Part shown: positions 1 through 12,036 of the stretch, piece after piece
How the letters are laid out: the number at the start of each line of letters is the position of its first letter
Position numbering within the stretch: the stretch's first letter is position 1
Assembly (NCBI GenBank): GCA_015679605.1
Contig: JAAAVE010000120.1
Coordinates: 1-31,928 of the forward strand
Direction: 5' to 3'
Length of the DNA: 31,928 nt
Origin: Podila epigama
Lineage: Eukaryota > Mortierellomycota > Mortierellomycetes > Mortierellales > Mortierellaceae
Program-made: the position numbers and the translations under genes
Notes under the pieces: generated by a model
Told to the model about the DNA's origin: nothing
The model's database searches: none
The model's input: only the letters and a program-made list of their open reading frames with translations

Positions 1-62
1 ACTACAACATCCAGAAGGAGTCCACTCTCCATTTGGTCCTTCGTCTCCGTGGTGGCCAGTAA
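1..62 (+). CDS. UBI4: Polyubiquitin, C-terminal end (partial)
   Basis: Reading from base 3, the sequence encodes YNIQKESTLHLVLRLRGG followed by Gln and a TAA stop at 60-62. This is the invariant C-terminus of ubiquitin, from Tyr59 to the Gly75-Gly76 used for conjugation, and it includes Lys63. One extra residue after Gly-Gly is the usual cap on the last repeat of polyubiquitin genes; a ubiquitin-ribosomal fusion would continue for another 50-80 residues. The ubiquitin is released by deubiquitinases and conjugated to proteins for proteasomal and signalling roles. The gene begins upstream of the window, so repeat number and introns are unknown. It is convergent with the exportin gene, with 220 bases between the stops. 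Ubiquitin identity is certain; polyubiquitin is inferred from the single trailing residue. Confidence 0.93.
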   Translation, partial: YNIQKESTLHLVLRLRGGQ

Positions 63-282
63 TTCTGGCTTGCACTCAAGGGCCCCCTGTAACCAGCCCC
101 CTTTATGTGCTTTATGTTCGCAAAGAAATCTTTTATAGATGCTTATGACGACATGAACCAAACTGCACCAAAAAAATGTGAATAAAAATAAATCTTCAGA
201 TTGTCTTCAAACAAAAACTCTTTTTCAAATGGTTTAATGAAAGTTGCTTGAATATTGTGGAATTCCTCTTTTTATTGTGTTA
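63..282. other. Convergent 3' intergenic region
   Basis: This spacer separates the stops of two convergent genes. It is AT-rich and contains an AATAAAAATAAA stretch around 180-192 that could serve as a poly(A) signal for the ubiquitin transcript. No open frame or RNA gene was recognised. Confidence 0.4.
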
Positions 283-3200
283 TCAAACGAACATGGTCGA
301 TCTCTTGGTGGCTACAGGCATAAGTGTCATTTGAGCACACTCACGACGGAAAGCAGTGATTTTAGTTGTAAACCGATCGCGATTCTGGCTTGACAGGTTG
401 ACCTCAATACCATCCATAATCTAAACATTCAAAAGCAAGAAGGATAGGAGAACAAGTCAGTGCATGCAAGGATATGGGTAGAGCAAAGCGGTAAAAAAAA
501 AAAAAAAATAGCTTACTTCTTCAACTGCTTTCATCAGTGCCATTTGATGGTCGTATAACTGAGCGTGTACCAGACTTGTTGTGTATTCGATAAAGTACCC
601 CTGGTTCAAGAGAATCAATGCCAACAAGGGTCGGCTCAGGCTCCAATGGTTGGACCTGTTCTCGAATGCGACAACTTGGAAGATGGTCGAAAGCAAGTAG
701 CTCATGATGTCCCCATTGTTGGACATGACATACGTTACCAACCAATGTGTTGCCTGACGGTCATGACCCAGGCTTCCTCCTCCACCATTCAATGACGACG
801 ACGACGCCATCATTCCAGAATCGGCATCTGTATCGTTATCATCGTTGCGAGCTTCGTTTTTGACACACCAATTAAACACAAACGTGAAAATCTTGTCAAT
901 AGCCGAACATGCCAACGTGGAGCAGTTGCTATCCGCACTTTGGATAGAAACAATCTCTCCAAGAGATTGGAAAATGAACCCCAACACCGCTGGCGGCATC
1001 GTAGACAAGCCCATCATATGGTCTGCTGCGAACACGTCTAGAACACTGAAATAAGCTTGTGATAGCTTTTGGAACGACTAGATCAAATAAAAAATAGAAT
1101 AAGGTGTGTCAATAACATTATTCTGTTGCTCCTTTTTTTCTATGATGACATGGAGTGAAGGACATATTATCTTACCATAATATCGTCCAGAGGCGTGGCC
1201 AACATCAGCTGAAAGAATATCTCTAGGACATTGTCAAGGGCCTTGTCACCATACAACTTGAAAACGCCAAAGTTGGCATATTTGCCCGACAGCGAGACGG
1301 ACATAATGTTAAAGTAAAGCATGATGCCCTTGTATCTACCAGAGGTGACAAAAAAAAAAAAAAAAAAAAAAAAGGATGAGCTTGCTACTCCCATTTTTTC
1401 ATGAAAAATAAAAAAACAAGGTACAGAAAATAAGCCATGAGGTGTGTCATATGAATCTCGTACCTTTCTTTCCATTGGGACCCCAAGCCAGAGGCCGGTC
1501 CACGCAACAAACTTTGACCAAAGGTTGAAAGGATCTTGCTAGAAATGATGAACTTCCAAAGTTAGAAATACTACACTTTGCAAACATGGTTACATATTAC
1601 AATGCTTTTCTTGAATCTTTCTCTCACTTTCTCTCCTCCCCCTCTTTTTTTACCTGGTCTCACGAAAGAGCAGAATACCATCAGGGCTGCTGCTGTCAAA
1701 GGTAATACGGCTACTCTTGTTCGTTACAAACTCGAGCCAGAAGCGGAGAATAGCTATCCCTAACTCATCTTGACACCAAATATCGATCGCTTGTTGTGCC
1801 AACGGGGCATATGCTGTAAAGAACCACTCAAAGAACATGATGTACTGTTTTCTGTTGGTAATACTGATGACAAATCCTCGAAGATCCTTGAAGATTCCCA
1901 AGAGAAGCAACTATAACACGTTCCGCAAGCAAAATGTTATTAGACAAGAAGGTAATAAAGTCATCGTAGTACTGAACAACGAAATAAAGGAGCATAGCGC
2001 CCTTCCTTCCTTACCCTGATGTCTTCTTTACCCATGAAGCCTTTGCCTTGAAAGGTAAGAAGAACTTGCTTCAACAAGGTATCCCAGGGCTTCACAAAGC
2101 GCCAAAAGTCCGCGTCAAAGTTTTCTTCTGCAAATAATACTCGTGATAACATAGTATAGTAGTTCATTCTTGCTCGGGCTACCGCCGTGTTGGAAGGCCT
2201 TTTGGCGGGTGCAAGGAATCTAAAGTCGCTTGAACAGTGGTTCTTGAGCAATGCCTTTGTCGAATCCAACTTGCGAATGTGTTTAACGGATGTATAGCTA
2301 TATAGATCAATGAGCGGGGCTGAATGAATACTTTCGATATTTACCAGAACCTATATGAACACGAGCGATAAATAATAATAAAAAAAAAAAGAAAAACATA
2401 CCCTGAAGCGAGGTCGGTGTAGAGCTTGATAGTTCGAATGACCAGCTGGTCCTCTTGGTCCTTCCATTCAGGATTACCACTGGATCGTAGGTTACCAAGT
2501 GAAGAGTTCACGATAACATCTAAGAATTGACTCGGCGCATTGATGCCCCATCGCTCAGACAAAAGCGTGTACACCTTTGTTGTTTTAGAAGAGTCCTCGC
2601 TGATATACGAACTCCGGAACTGGGTGTAAAAGTAGAGGATGGCCGATTGGACGTAAAGATGTGCATCTGCGGAGGCGAGATAGGGCGGTCGCTGGCTGAC
2701 CCACACTTGAAGATTGTGAATAAATCCAAGAATCTCGCATGTCATCTCGCCGTCCATTTGGTCCTCCACTGAAGTGCTTTGGTATGGCTGTCAGGGACAA
2801 CACGTACAGCGATAAGGGAAAAGGGAATGGCATTAGTCTCATACCAGTGAGCAAACAGAAAGCTTACATAGACTCTTCCAAAATCATCCGTGAACATTAC
2901 CTCTCTCGCGCCGATGCATGCTGCCAATATGTACACCATCCATGTCAGCTGAATCTCAATAACCATGAGCTGTTCCGTAATATCCGTCGACCCCGGGGCT
3001 CCAACGGATGAGCCAGCTAGACTAGATGCCTGCTGGATCAATCCTTGATGCCTCTTGGAAACTTCCTCAAACTTTGTCAAAAGGATCCGTCCAGAATCCG
3101 CGTACTTGACTCGGGCGATCCTTGCGAATTTCTCTAACGATGCAATCAACTCTTCCTCTGACTCTAATGGGTCTATTAAGTAATAGTTTGTTGTTGATGT

Positions 3201-5195
3201 TGTTGTCAAAGGCAGGTGGATAAGCTGACTATCATTAAATGTACAACCGAACAACTTCAATCTCTCTATGGCAGCATGAATAAAACGGAGCAAAAAAAAA
3301 GAAAAAGGACTCACCATCAACCTCGCCGTCCATAACAGCGCGCACACATTCCAGCCGCGATGCTAAATAGGCACGTGTAATGTCGACCGTGACGGCCATG
3401 ATATACTCTCCAGATCGCTGCGATGTGGATGCAATAGAAGAAGCGACCTTGCTCCAAAACGAGAGCAGGTAAGGAACACTATTCGGCGACCACTGCAATA
3501 CGACCAGGTAGCAATAAGGAGTATAAAGATTTCAGTAAAAATTGAGGCAATCATGATACTCGTGGAGAGGACTGAACAAAGACATATAGCACAACGATGG
3601 CCGTACCTTCCAAGCGTGAAATCCTCGCGAAGTGAACTCGCCTATGGCCGAAATCCATCGTTCAAACTCTTTGCGCTCGCAGATCTCTGTCAACTGGAAT
3701 GTATTGTTGAAGCATGACAACATCCTGCAAAACTGGTGAAAGTTGCTGGCGTCTTGCAGCTTTTGTTGGCCCATGTCTGTCGTCAAGATCACAATAATTT
3801 CTTGCATCATGCGCTGGATATACACATTTCGCGCGTCCTCAGTTGAAAAGATGGACCGGCGGATGGATGCTGCTTGTGAAAGACACTCCATTGCCCGAAC
3901 GGAAACCGGGTAGCCTGACGTTTGAAAGCATTGCCAAAGAGCTCCTAGGTACCCTTGCTCTTCGAATACAGCCCTCCAGCTTGTTGGCGCCTGAATGCTT
4001 CCATTCTCGTCCGATGATTCATCGGGTAGTGCTCCAATAAAGTCAAAGGCCAAACATTCCCGCATCAAAGCCAATATTGAATCTTTCAACTTTTCAGACT
4101 TGCTATCTGTTTATGGGTAACAGTAGAGCAGCAACATTATGGCAGCGAAAGAACACAACACAAAAAAATGAGGTTAGAGATATGGGTCTGCGTCCTAAAA
4201 TCCATTGGGGATAGATAGAGAAAAGAGATTTGACAGTACCAGCAGCATTGCTTTGAAGCAAAGATCGAAGCATGTTTAGTCCGCACTGAAAGATGGGTAG
4301 CATTTGGGCGTCCCTGAATCCCACAGCAGCCTTTCGATTTTTGGGTGCATTTCGAGAGCGCTGGAGATTCATTTCAGTGGCAACTGCAGTCAATAACTTG
4401 ATCCCGACAGTCCTGCGCTCGTCATGCTATAGTGTCATATTTGTTCATTGTGTTAGGAAACGAGGTTTACATTTGATATTCACAAGGGTGATTAGAAGAG
4501 ATAGAGCTCTAATTGATGGATATACTACGACATTACCTGAAAGAAGACTTGCATATGTTCAACCAAGGGACGAAATTCTTCATTGGCCAGCCACCCAAGC
4601 TTTGTAATGATTGCGAACAGCTGAGCCTGCGCAGCCAAGACGAAAGGTTGCGACTCTGGATGTTGATAGATGTGCTGGAGAACAAATGATCCTACAAAGG
4701 ACAGGCATGTGAGGTATACGCATGTTAGATATGATTACAATGGGTTTGTGGGATTCGTTTCTTATATCCGTGGATATGAAATCGATCCATATATATACTT
4801 AAGCCAAGCTGCTCCGCGGTTGTGAAGGTAGTAAAATGATCTTCAACCAGAGTCTTGAGCCGCGAGGTGGCAAACCTATTCGCCAAATGATTTCTGTTAG
4901 ATCTTGTAAAGGATCGAAGCCGTCCTGAAAGTCAAAGGGGTTTACTACAACGTCCTTACATGGTTGCATATGGGCTTGTGCTGTTTTCAAGTAGTCTTCG
5001 ACATAGTAGTGCTGATTGAATGGGAGAAGTGATATTGGGAACATGTTCGGCATTATGTCCACTCGCGCTGTTGAAGGTTGGGCAGTGGTAGTCAAGAAAC
5101 TTTGCAGCCTCAACGCGACTCTCCGAATTGGGTGGGTTATAGAGTGTATGACAAAACTGCTCCAGAGTGGTAATGTCGACAGAGGCAGACATCAT
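283..5195 (-). CDS. XPO7: Exportin-7 (RanBP16 family), 14 exons
   Basis: Importin-beta superfamily HEAT-repeat receptor that exports folded cargo from the nucleus with RanGTP. My exons, in order of translation, are 5195-4960, 4875-4799, 4691-4537, 4426-4240, 4106-3607, 3492-3315, 3172-2901, 2763-2402, 2297-2015, 1910-1654, 1538-1464, 1335-1176, 1077-517 and 420-283. They total 3441 bases, or 1146 aa plus a TGA stop; human XPO7 is 1087 aa. Recalled family blocks appear in order: an N-terminal LEQFCHTLY-type start, DFIGALPDESSDE, PTSWR, FFEWFF, SPDGILLFRET, NFGVFKLYGDKALDN, SRPLLALILLNQ and a QNRDRFTTKITAFRRE tail. All introns are GT-AG. The junctions at 2901/2763 and 3315/3172 were chosen partly by homology. 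The Met codons at 5195 and 5192 are both possible starts. Confidence 0.93.
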
Positions 5196-5542
5196 GTTCT
5201 ACTTTTTTCCCTTTTTACTTTTTTTTTTTTCTTCTTTCTTTCTTTTTTTCTTTTTTTTGTTTTTTTTTCTTTTTTTTTTTCTTCTTTCTTTCTTTGTGTC
5301 TTTTTATTGTTCTTTTTTCTTTGCTTCAGGAATGACGGAGGATTTCAATGTTTCGCGAGAAAAAAAACAAAAAAAAGCATGCACTGATCTCCTTTCATTG
5401 GCGGCGCTCTTGCCCATTACTTGTTTCCACGTTTCTTAAGGGTAATAAATCGCGCTTTTTTTTATTTTTTTGTGATGAAAGCTTTGCCCAAGCAAGGTTG
5501 GTCGCATTCTCCAACTGATCCACATTGCATTTCGTCCAGAGC
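5196..5542. promoter_or_regulatory. Divergent promoter region with long pyrimidine tract
   Basis: About 350 bases separate the start codons of two divergently transcribed genes. Positions 5200-5320 are almost pure T/C on the + strand, mostly T runs broken by single C or CTTCTTTC, which is A/G-rich 5' leader or promoter DNA for the exportin gene. A second T-rich run sits at 5457-5470, just upstream of the plus-strand gene. Poly(dA:dT) tracts are known to exclude nucleosomes in fungal promoters; that role here is inference. No clear TATA box is seen. Confidence 0.5.
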
Positions 5543-8500
5543 ATGGATTACGACGATCAAGCTGCCCAGGAGTGGCAGGTCACCACCGGTCATTATGATG
5601 CTGCAAGCAATCCTACAACAGAATCTGATTGTGATGATTATTGGTTTGTATGTTTTTTTTCGGGGTGGGGAGCCTCTGTTGTTTGTTTCCGATACTGTGG
5701 TTCGTGTCTGGTATGAAAGCGGCTCCAACCCAAAAAAGAAACTTCTCTGTCCATAGATCCCTACCTACGCACGACTGGATAAACTCAAGTATGAAATAGA
5801 AAGGATTGAGACCGAGTCGGGAACACACCTTCGCTACAATAGTCCCCAAGAGGTAACCATTGCGTTCAAAATTGGTGGCGCCCCACTGGCACTGCGATAC
5901 CTATGCATAAAAAAAGAACACCAGCGCTGACTCCTTTTTCGGGTGTCCGTAATACGATTTTCCATCTTTAGCGCATCGATATGTGGGGTCCACATGAGGC
6001 TATTCTAATAGCCAAGTCACTTCTTGATCGGTTCAGTCAGCATCACTTTGATGTAAACTCTTTGACATGTGTCTTAGAATGCAGTGTACTTTTTGATCAA
6101 CATATACATTTTAGATCATCCTGACATTATTATATATCGTGTCATGACAACAGATGGAGCAAGCCAGGAAGAAAACTACGCGATCCAAAGGATGGGCCAA
6201 GCCAGAACGAGAGTTGACGCCAGCAGAAAAGAAGAAGGCAGAGCGACGGGAAAAGATTTTGCAAGAGCAGGAGCGGTACCTGGGTATGCCGCAAATTCTT
6301 CCACCTTACAGACACTGCTTCATATGCCCAAAGGATGTGCCCATCTTTCGATTGCTTGGCAACGAGCTTCAAAATCTGGACTCTATCAGAGCCGAGTTCA
6401 AGACCTACATGTGGATTGACCGTGAGTCTATGGTACGTCTAGACAATTTTAAACGCTATACATTTCGTTTTGCTGAGAATCTATATTCCGTTATGAATAG
6501 ACTGCCAATGTTCTCACACACATGCTATTCTCTCCCTTTTCGGTTATCAATAGCGAATCTGGGCCGCTGGTGAGAGTGAACCCAAAGTGCACACGGCCAT
6601 CTCTCGCATCAAGAACTTTTGCATGAAATGGGTACATCAAGTGTAACCTTGGGTGTATATATTTTTTTTTGGGTGTCTTTCTATTGCATGCACGCACAAG
6701 CGATTCGTACCCGTTTTTTTTCAAGGTTGCATACATGCATTTGCTAATGACTGTACTATTTTTACCCGCATCGCCTAATAGTTGAGCAAGCCTGAAGAAT
6801 CCTCGTATCATGTTCTGGATAAGCCGTCGCAGCCGGTTCAGCTTCATATGGTTGTCGAAGCACCGGCCTTGTTCCTTCAGTCTCAATGGGCTCCAGCTAA
6901 CAAAAACGAGACTGTGTTCTTGAAGGCCATTCCGTTGAAAGGAGCCGATAATCTGTTGGATATCGACCTTAATCTCGGAATGAATTCGCTCGGTTTGGGT
7001 GAATCGTCGGAGGGACAGGGTCGATCTGGTTCTTCATCTTCGAATGCTGTAGACAAGCAAGTGGCAGTTGAGCGTATTGTCAAAGCCTTGAAGTACATGG
7101 AAAAGTAAGGAAGAACCAGTTGCATTTTTTTCAAGTAGTTTTATCGCGACGAAAACATGTATTGTTGAATGACATTGACGTGTACATTTTTCCCTCACTC
7201 TTAGCATGCATACCCAAAACATGGAGAAGGTTCGCAAGTACTTGCAGACTTCACTTGATCAAATCCATCGCACGGATTACGACATGAAGATGCGTATTCG
7301 GTAAAGTACAGTCATTGAAATGCCAAATGACATTGTGTCTCATGTATAGTAGCTCCATATGTGTTGACATATTGAATAATGTGTATACTTTGTAGGCTTG
7401 GTCAAGTTGAACTCCATGAGTACCCCAAGAATAGGAACTGGGACCTCGAAAGCCTGGACAAGAACATCATACCCAACTCTCGCTTGCACTCCATGTTTAA
7501 CAGATATGTTGCACAGTCTGCAGATAGCCTTGAAAAGTTTATGTCTGCGCTTGGCCCGATGCAGTACAGCCATCGACCAGAGTCGGAGTCAGTACAGTGG
7601 ACGCTGAGCATTCTCAAGCGAGGCGATACTCCAAGGACATTTACGCATGGTGAGCTGGATGTTTCATTTCGAGAGGATGGAAAACTGGCGCTGTGGAATG
7701 CGTTGGTGGAGCGGACAACGCCTCTGGAGATCAAGGTCATTTGCCCAGAGCGGTAGGTTCTGAGATTGAAAGAAAATGCATATTGGGCATGTATCTCAGA
7801 CATGAGGTTTCCGAGAAGTACCGTTCTTGCATTTTTTTTTTAACTGGGTTCAACTATTCTTATATAGCAAATATTCGTGGGCATGGGATCTCACTGCTGC
7901 TCGAAGGTTGCCCTTGGACAAGTTCTCACCCGAAGGAGTGTTTGTACATTTGTTGCGACTGGAAAAAAGGTACGTGTATGATTTAAATGGTTCATTTTCC
8001 TTTTAGAGCTTCATATCTGGACGGAGGCAACAGACTAACATAAAAACGACAAATAAACGAACAGGGCTGGTCAGGAAAATCGATTCGTCTTTTCTAATAC
8101 GAATGATATCCAACTGAGACAAGTTCATCGAAAGAAAAAGACATTGTACACGAAAGATTCCTGGGTGATTGAGGTTGTGGAAGAATCATTTTGGGTCTTG
8201 CCACGTGCTTACGATGCATCCCAGGGTATCACGCTGAGTGCCGAGCCTCACGAAGTTATGTATTCTGTGTCGGTAAGGTCCAAAGAGTCTGTTAATGTTG
8301 GTTCATGAACATGAAGATGAGAAGGGGAGGGAAAAAAAGACTGCACCTTTGTGCAGAGCTGAGCATTTTATTCTTCTTCATTTTTCACGCGTTTATCCAT
8401 AGATGTACCGCGCCTCATGGCCATCTAGATTCAGCGAGAATCCTTTCCTGGGGCTGGGTCAGGTACCAAGCTGGAAACCAAAGGACTTTATATCTGGTGA

Positions 8501-8564
8501 AGAAGCAACCGACAGAACATTTGAATTTGTGAAGCGCATCCAAGAACTACTGGAAAAAATGTAA
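5543..8564 (+). CDS. Uncharacterised fungal protein with two KH-like segments, 11 exons
   Basis: Exons 5543-5647, 5757-5852, 5972-6052, 6154-6432, 6554-6631, 6782-7104, 7205-7300, 7396-7752, 7868-7969, 8065-8272 and 8403-8564 total 1887 bases, giving 628 aa plus TAA. All introns are GT-AG and phases agree at every junction. Residues about 42-88 (ending RIDMWGPHEAILIAKSLLDRF) and 160-213 (YMWIDRESMRIWAAGESEPK, then HTAISRIKNF) both read like KH folds: a helix, a short loop, a strand such as RIWAAG, then a helix. A basic, Lys/Glu-rich helix lies between them at about 95-140. Residues about 280-310 are Ser/Gly-rich and the C-terminal half looks globular. No enzyme motif is visible. It may match the fungal domain family I recall as DUF7905, but I am unsure. 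RNA binding is inference. Confidence 0.85.
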
Positions 8565-9259
8565 AAAAAAAAAATATCTAGCAGTCGTAACGTTTGCCTG
8601 TTTGCTTAAATAACACGCCACATAGTATACAAATAAAAAAACATATTGTAGCGCTTAAATTTGTCACACAAGGACTTTATATCTCTATATTATCTTTTTC
8701 GTTCGTCCAAGGTAGTCATTAGCATGGTTGTCTCTCCACAAAGGAGACAGCTCTTTTTGGCCCCAGTATTAGGTCGGATGGAATCGTAAGGTGGATTCAT
8801 TTCATTGGAGGGCTGGGTTTGCTCAACTTTTGCGAAATACTGGCGCTAGCCATGAGAAATGGAGAATTTGAATCGGCGCCATTGGACAATTATTTTAATT
8901 TCTCCATCGGTGATATTTTGCAAGGCATTCGCATGGCATACGCATGGCACACAGGTGAGCGATGGTTTTAATGGTTGCAAGTACTGTACGCAGTGTGGCA
9001 TGACATTGAGACGGTGTTTGGTGGGTTTGAGGGTGCGCACTTTGAAACAAAAAAGCTTAATGGATCCATGCGAGAAGTTTCTTTTTCTTTTTTCTTTTTT
9101 CTTTGGGGGGGAAAGGGTAGGAAGATGAGGAGAAAGAAGCTCCATGCCATGCGAAGGTGTTTAATGTTGTGTTTGTATTTGTGCTCTGTTGTGTTGAGTA
9201 CAAATGTACAATATAAACAATATGTCAGCATGTCGACAAAGGCAATCGGTCAGTCTACA

Positions 9260-9294
9260 GTCAGTCAGTCAGTCAGTCAGTCGGTCGGTCAGTC
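9260..9294 (+). repeat. (GTCA)n tetranucleotide repeat
   Basis: About eight copies of CAGT/GTCA in tandem, the last two changed to GTCG. It lies about 340 bases upstream of the transporter start codon. It is an ordinary microsatellite. Confidence 0.85.
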
Positions 9295-9343
9295 CACCCA
9301 TCGTTTATAAAAAGGGTTGGCGATCCCTCAACAAAAAAGGGAC

Positions 9344-9364
9344 CAAACAAACAAACAAACAAAC
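9344..9364 (+). repeat. (AAAC)n tetranucleotide repeat
   Basis: Five tandem copies of CAAA/AAAC in the promoter-proximal region of the transporter gene, a simple microsatellite with no seen function. Confidence 0.85.
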
Positions 9365-9630
9365 ATTAAAAAAAAATTTGTAAATCGCACAAAAAAAGTG
9401 TCCCCCCTTTGCATACACTTTTTTTTCTTCCAACCACACCTACACTCACTCACTCCCACTCTCATTCTCACATCTCATTCCCATCCCTCAAACTGCATCT
9501 CATCAACCTGCATTCCATAGGCAAACCCTTCCTTCTTCCACACTCTATACCCTTCTCGTATCGCACTAGCAAATAACTCGCGCATTTCCTTCATAAAAGA
9601 CACATCTTTTAAAAACGTATCCTCGCAACG

Positions 9631-11609
9631 ATGGACGAAAGTAGAATCTCGATCACTTCCGCCACCAACTCGTCTTCTTCCAACACCATTTCTGAAAAGA
9701 ACCACATGGCATCGCCACACGACCTTGAGGCTCCACCTCATAAGCTCGAGATGACGCCTGAATCATCAACCACCGAGCTTCTCTCCCCGCCTGATGGCGG
9801 ATATGGCTGGGTCGTGGTCGGTGCCTGTTTCCTCAACAACTTTGCAATGCTCGGCATCATGTTCTCCTGGGGCATTTTCCAGCAGCTGTATTCGACCGAG
9901 GTCTTTCCTGGCCAGTCCTCATCCGTCTCTTGGATCGGTACATTGGCCTTTGGTATGATGTACATCTTTGGTGGCATCTCCAGTCTCTTTGCAGCCAAAA
10001 TCGGATACCGGAAAATGGTCCTCACAGGCTCACTCTTTGTCTCTGGTGGATGTATCGCTGCTTCTTTTGCGACCGAGGTATGTTTCCTTGTTTTTTTTTT
10101 TTCCTGGTTGTATCTGTTCGTTGCTGTGGCATCCTTATCATAATGTATTCTTCCGTTCTTGTTGCCCGCTTTCGAACACAATCGCACTAGCATGCGATGA
10201 CATGCTTCAAAAGCGGGGGGGACAAGAACTAAACCAAAAAAAGAGTGAACACTTCCTAATTAAGTAAACTGTGGTCCACGTTTTTGTGTAGATCTGGCAT
10301 CTTTATTTGAGTCAAGGCGTCATGTATGGGGTAAGAGTCATTTTCTTTAACTTTTTGCCGGTGTTATGAATGTGGTTCCTCCTGCTGCCATTGTTCTTGC
10401 GAGTGGTAATATTAGACCCCGCCATGTTAACCTCTTTCTCACATGACCTAATAAACCACACAAAATAGCTTGGAGCAGCTTTGGCCAACCCTTGCGTTTT
10501 GGCTGCACCCGCACAGTGGTTTGTCCGTCGTCGCGGTATGGCCTCAGGAATCGCTATCTCTGGATCCGGTGTGGGTGGCCTCGTGTTCTCTGTCCTGATT
10601 GAGAAATTGAACGCTTCGCTCGGTTACCGCTGGTGCTTGCGCGTCATTGGCATCATCGTCTTTGTCTCCATGCTCACTTCGGGTCTCCTCATCCGTCAGT
10701 TCAGAACCGGCAAGAAGGCTGTGAATGTCTCCATGGCCGATGTCGAGACAATGAAACAGCCTGCTTTCTTGCTCATGGTCTCGGGTGTCTTTTTGACTTC
10801 ATTTGGTTACTTTTCACCATTGAACCTTTTGCCTTGTAAGGATAACTTCATTTTCAAAACGCACAGACTGTACTCATATGCAAGCTGAGAGAAATGTTGT
10901 GCAATTGCCGTTGTGAACTAACATTGTCAATACGTGCGTCTCTTTCCTTGCACTTTCTTTGTTCTTCCACTTAGCCTATGCTGTGGATCATAATTTGACG
11001 AGAGCTCAGGGAGCCATGATCAACTCGTTCCTGAACGGTGCTTCGTTCTTTGGACGATTCACCGGTGGTATCTTTGGTGACAGATTTGGTCTTGTCAATC
11101 TCACATTGATCTGTGTTGGAGCCAGTGCCTTGACCACTCTTTGCATTTGGATGTTTGCCACGTCCTTGCCTCTCCTTCTCGTCTACGTGATTCTCTATGG
11201 TCTCATGGGAGGTGGATTCATTTCACTACTTGTAAGTTTCTCTGCCTTCATTTTTGTTTTCTTTTGAAAATTGTTATTCATATGTTATGCTACCAAGGGA
11301 CCAAGGAACCACAAAACATCTGACATCATGTACGTCATCATTTAACTCAATCCATCGCCCAACAAATTTTAGGCACCAGTGTTGGCTGAGCAATTCGGAA
11401 TCAGCAGCTTGACAATCTTGGTCGGCGTGACATTCGGTGTCAATGGTTTGGGTTCACTTTTGGGAACACCGATCGCCACATCCATCTTGGAAAAGATGGG
11501 TGGCGAGAACTACACGGCATCTATTGCCTTCATTGGTGGAGTCATGGCCATGGGCGCCATCGTCTTTTTCTTGTTGAAACTCAAGGTCGGTGGCAAGCGC
11601 CAAGCATGA
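9631..11609 (+). CDS. MFS monocarboxylate-transporter-like protein (MCT/Mch family), 5 exons
   Basis: Exons 9631-10077, 10292-10330, 10469-10835, 10975-11231 and 11373-11609 sum to 1347 bases: 448 aa plus TGA. After a polar N-terminus of about 54 residues comes DGGYGW (55-60) leading into the first membrane helix, the hallmark of the SLC16 monocarboxylate-transporter family. Further helices alternate with short loops, including WFVRRRGMASGIAISGSG in the fourth-fifth helix region and the R-x-x-G-GIFGDRFG loop of the second half. Length and layout fit a 12-helix transporter of the plasma membrane or an organelle. Fungal members (Mch1-Mch5, riboflavin and related transporters) vary in substrate, so the substrate cannot be named. 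The 39-base second exon (13 residues, ending VMYG) is supported by phase and by the helix it completes. Confidence 0.92.
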
Positions 11610-11817
11610 TTTTAAACATGAAAAAAAAAAAAAAGGCATTGATGAAGAGAACAACCTAGACAATATACCATCCAAACCCAGCATTTTGACTAGCATTTGC
11701 ATTACTTTGCATTCATAAAAACAAACGCATCCACACATAATAATAAAGCCGTTTAGAAAAAAGACTCGTACGTTAAAAAAAAATTATCATTAGAAATTTA
11801 TTGTCTTTATTATTATG

Positions 11818-12004
11818 TTACATGTTGACGTTGATGTCTACCCATCGAGCCCCACAATCAGACCCTGCTGGCCTGATGTCATACTGGGTCTGGTGTGTAA
11901 TAACGGCTGGTTGTGGTTGCTGTGGAAGCGCAGCATATGCAACATGGGCTGAAAGACCAGACGCGGTACGCTGATGCTGGCCAGAATGATATGGTAGATG
12001 AGAC

Positions 12005-12036
<32 letters not shown>

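Larger units (their letters stand above)
8565..9630. other. Intergenic region upstream of the transporter gene
   Basis: This 1.07-kb spacer holds the 3' end of the KH-like gene (an A-run and AAATAAAAAA around 8566-8640) and the promoter and leader of the transporter. Short repeats lie at 9260-9294 and 9344-9364. From about 9420 to 9560 the + strand is strongly pyrimidine-rich (CACTCACTCCCACTCTC style), typical of a fungal 5' leader. The short open frames at 8859-9310 on both strands lack family resemblance and are treated as chance. Confidence 0.45.

Noticed and set aside
5016-5439. Plus-strand frames rich in Phe over the T-rich tract.
   Set aside because: They are translations of a homopolymer, overlap the exportin first exon, and show no homology.
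9260-9294. Possible CRISPR-like or regulatory tandem array.
   Set aside because: The units are 4 bases with no spacers, so it is a microsatellite, and the genome is eukaryotic.
8859-9310. Overlapping short frames on both strands downstream of the KH-like gene.
   Set aside because: They have no homology, end in poly-Phe/Lys from homopolymers, and have no splice signals consistent with neighbours.
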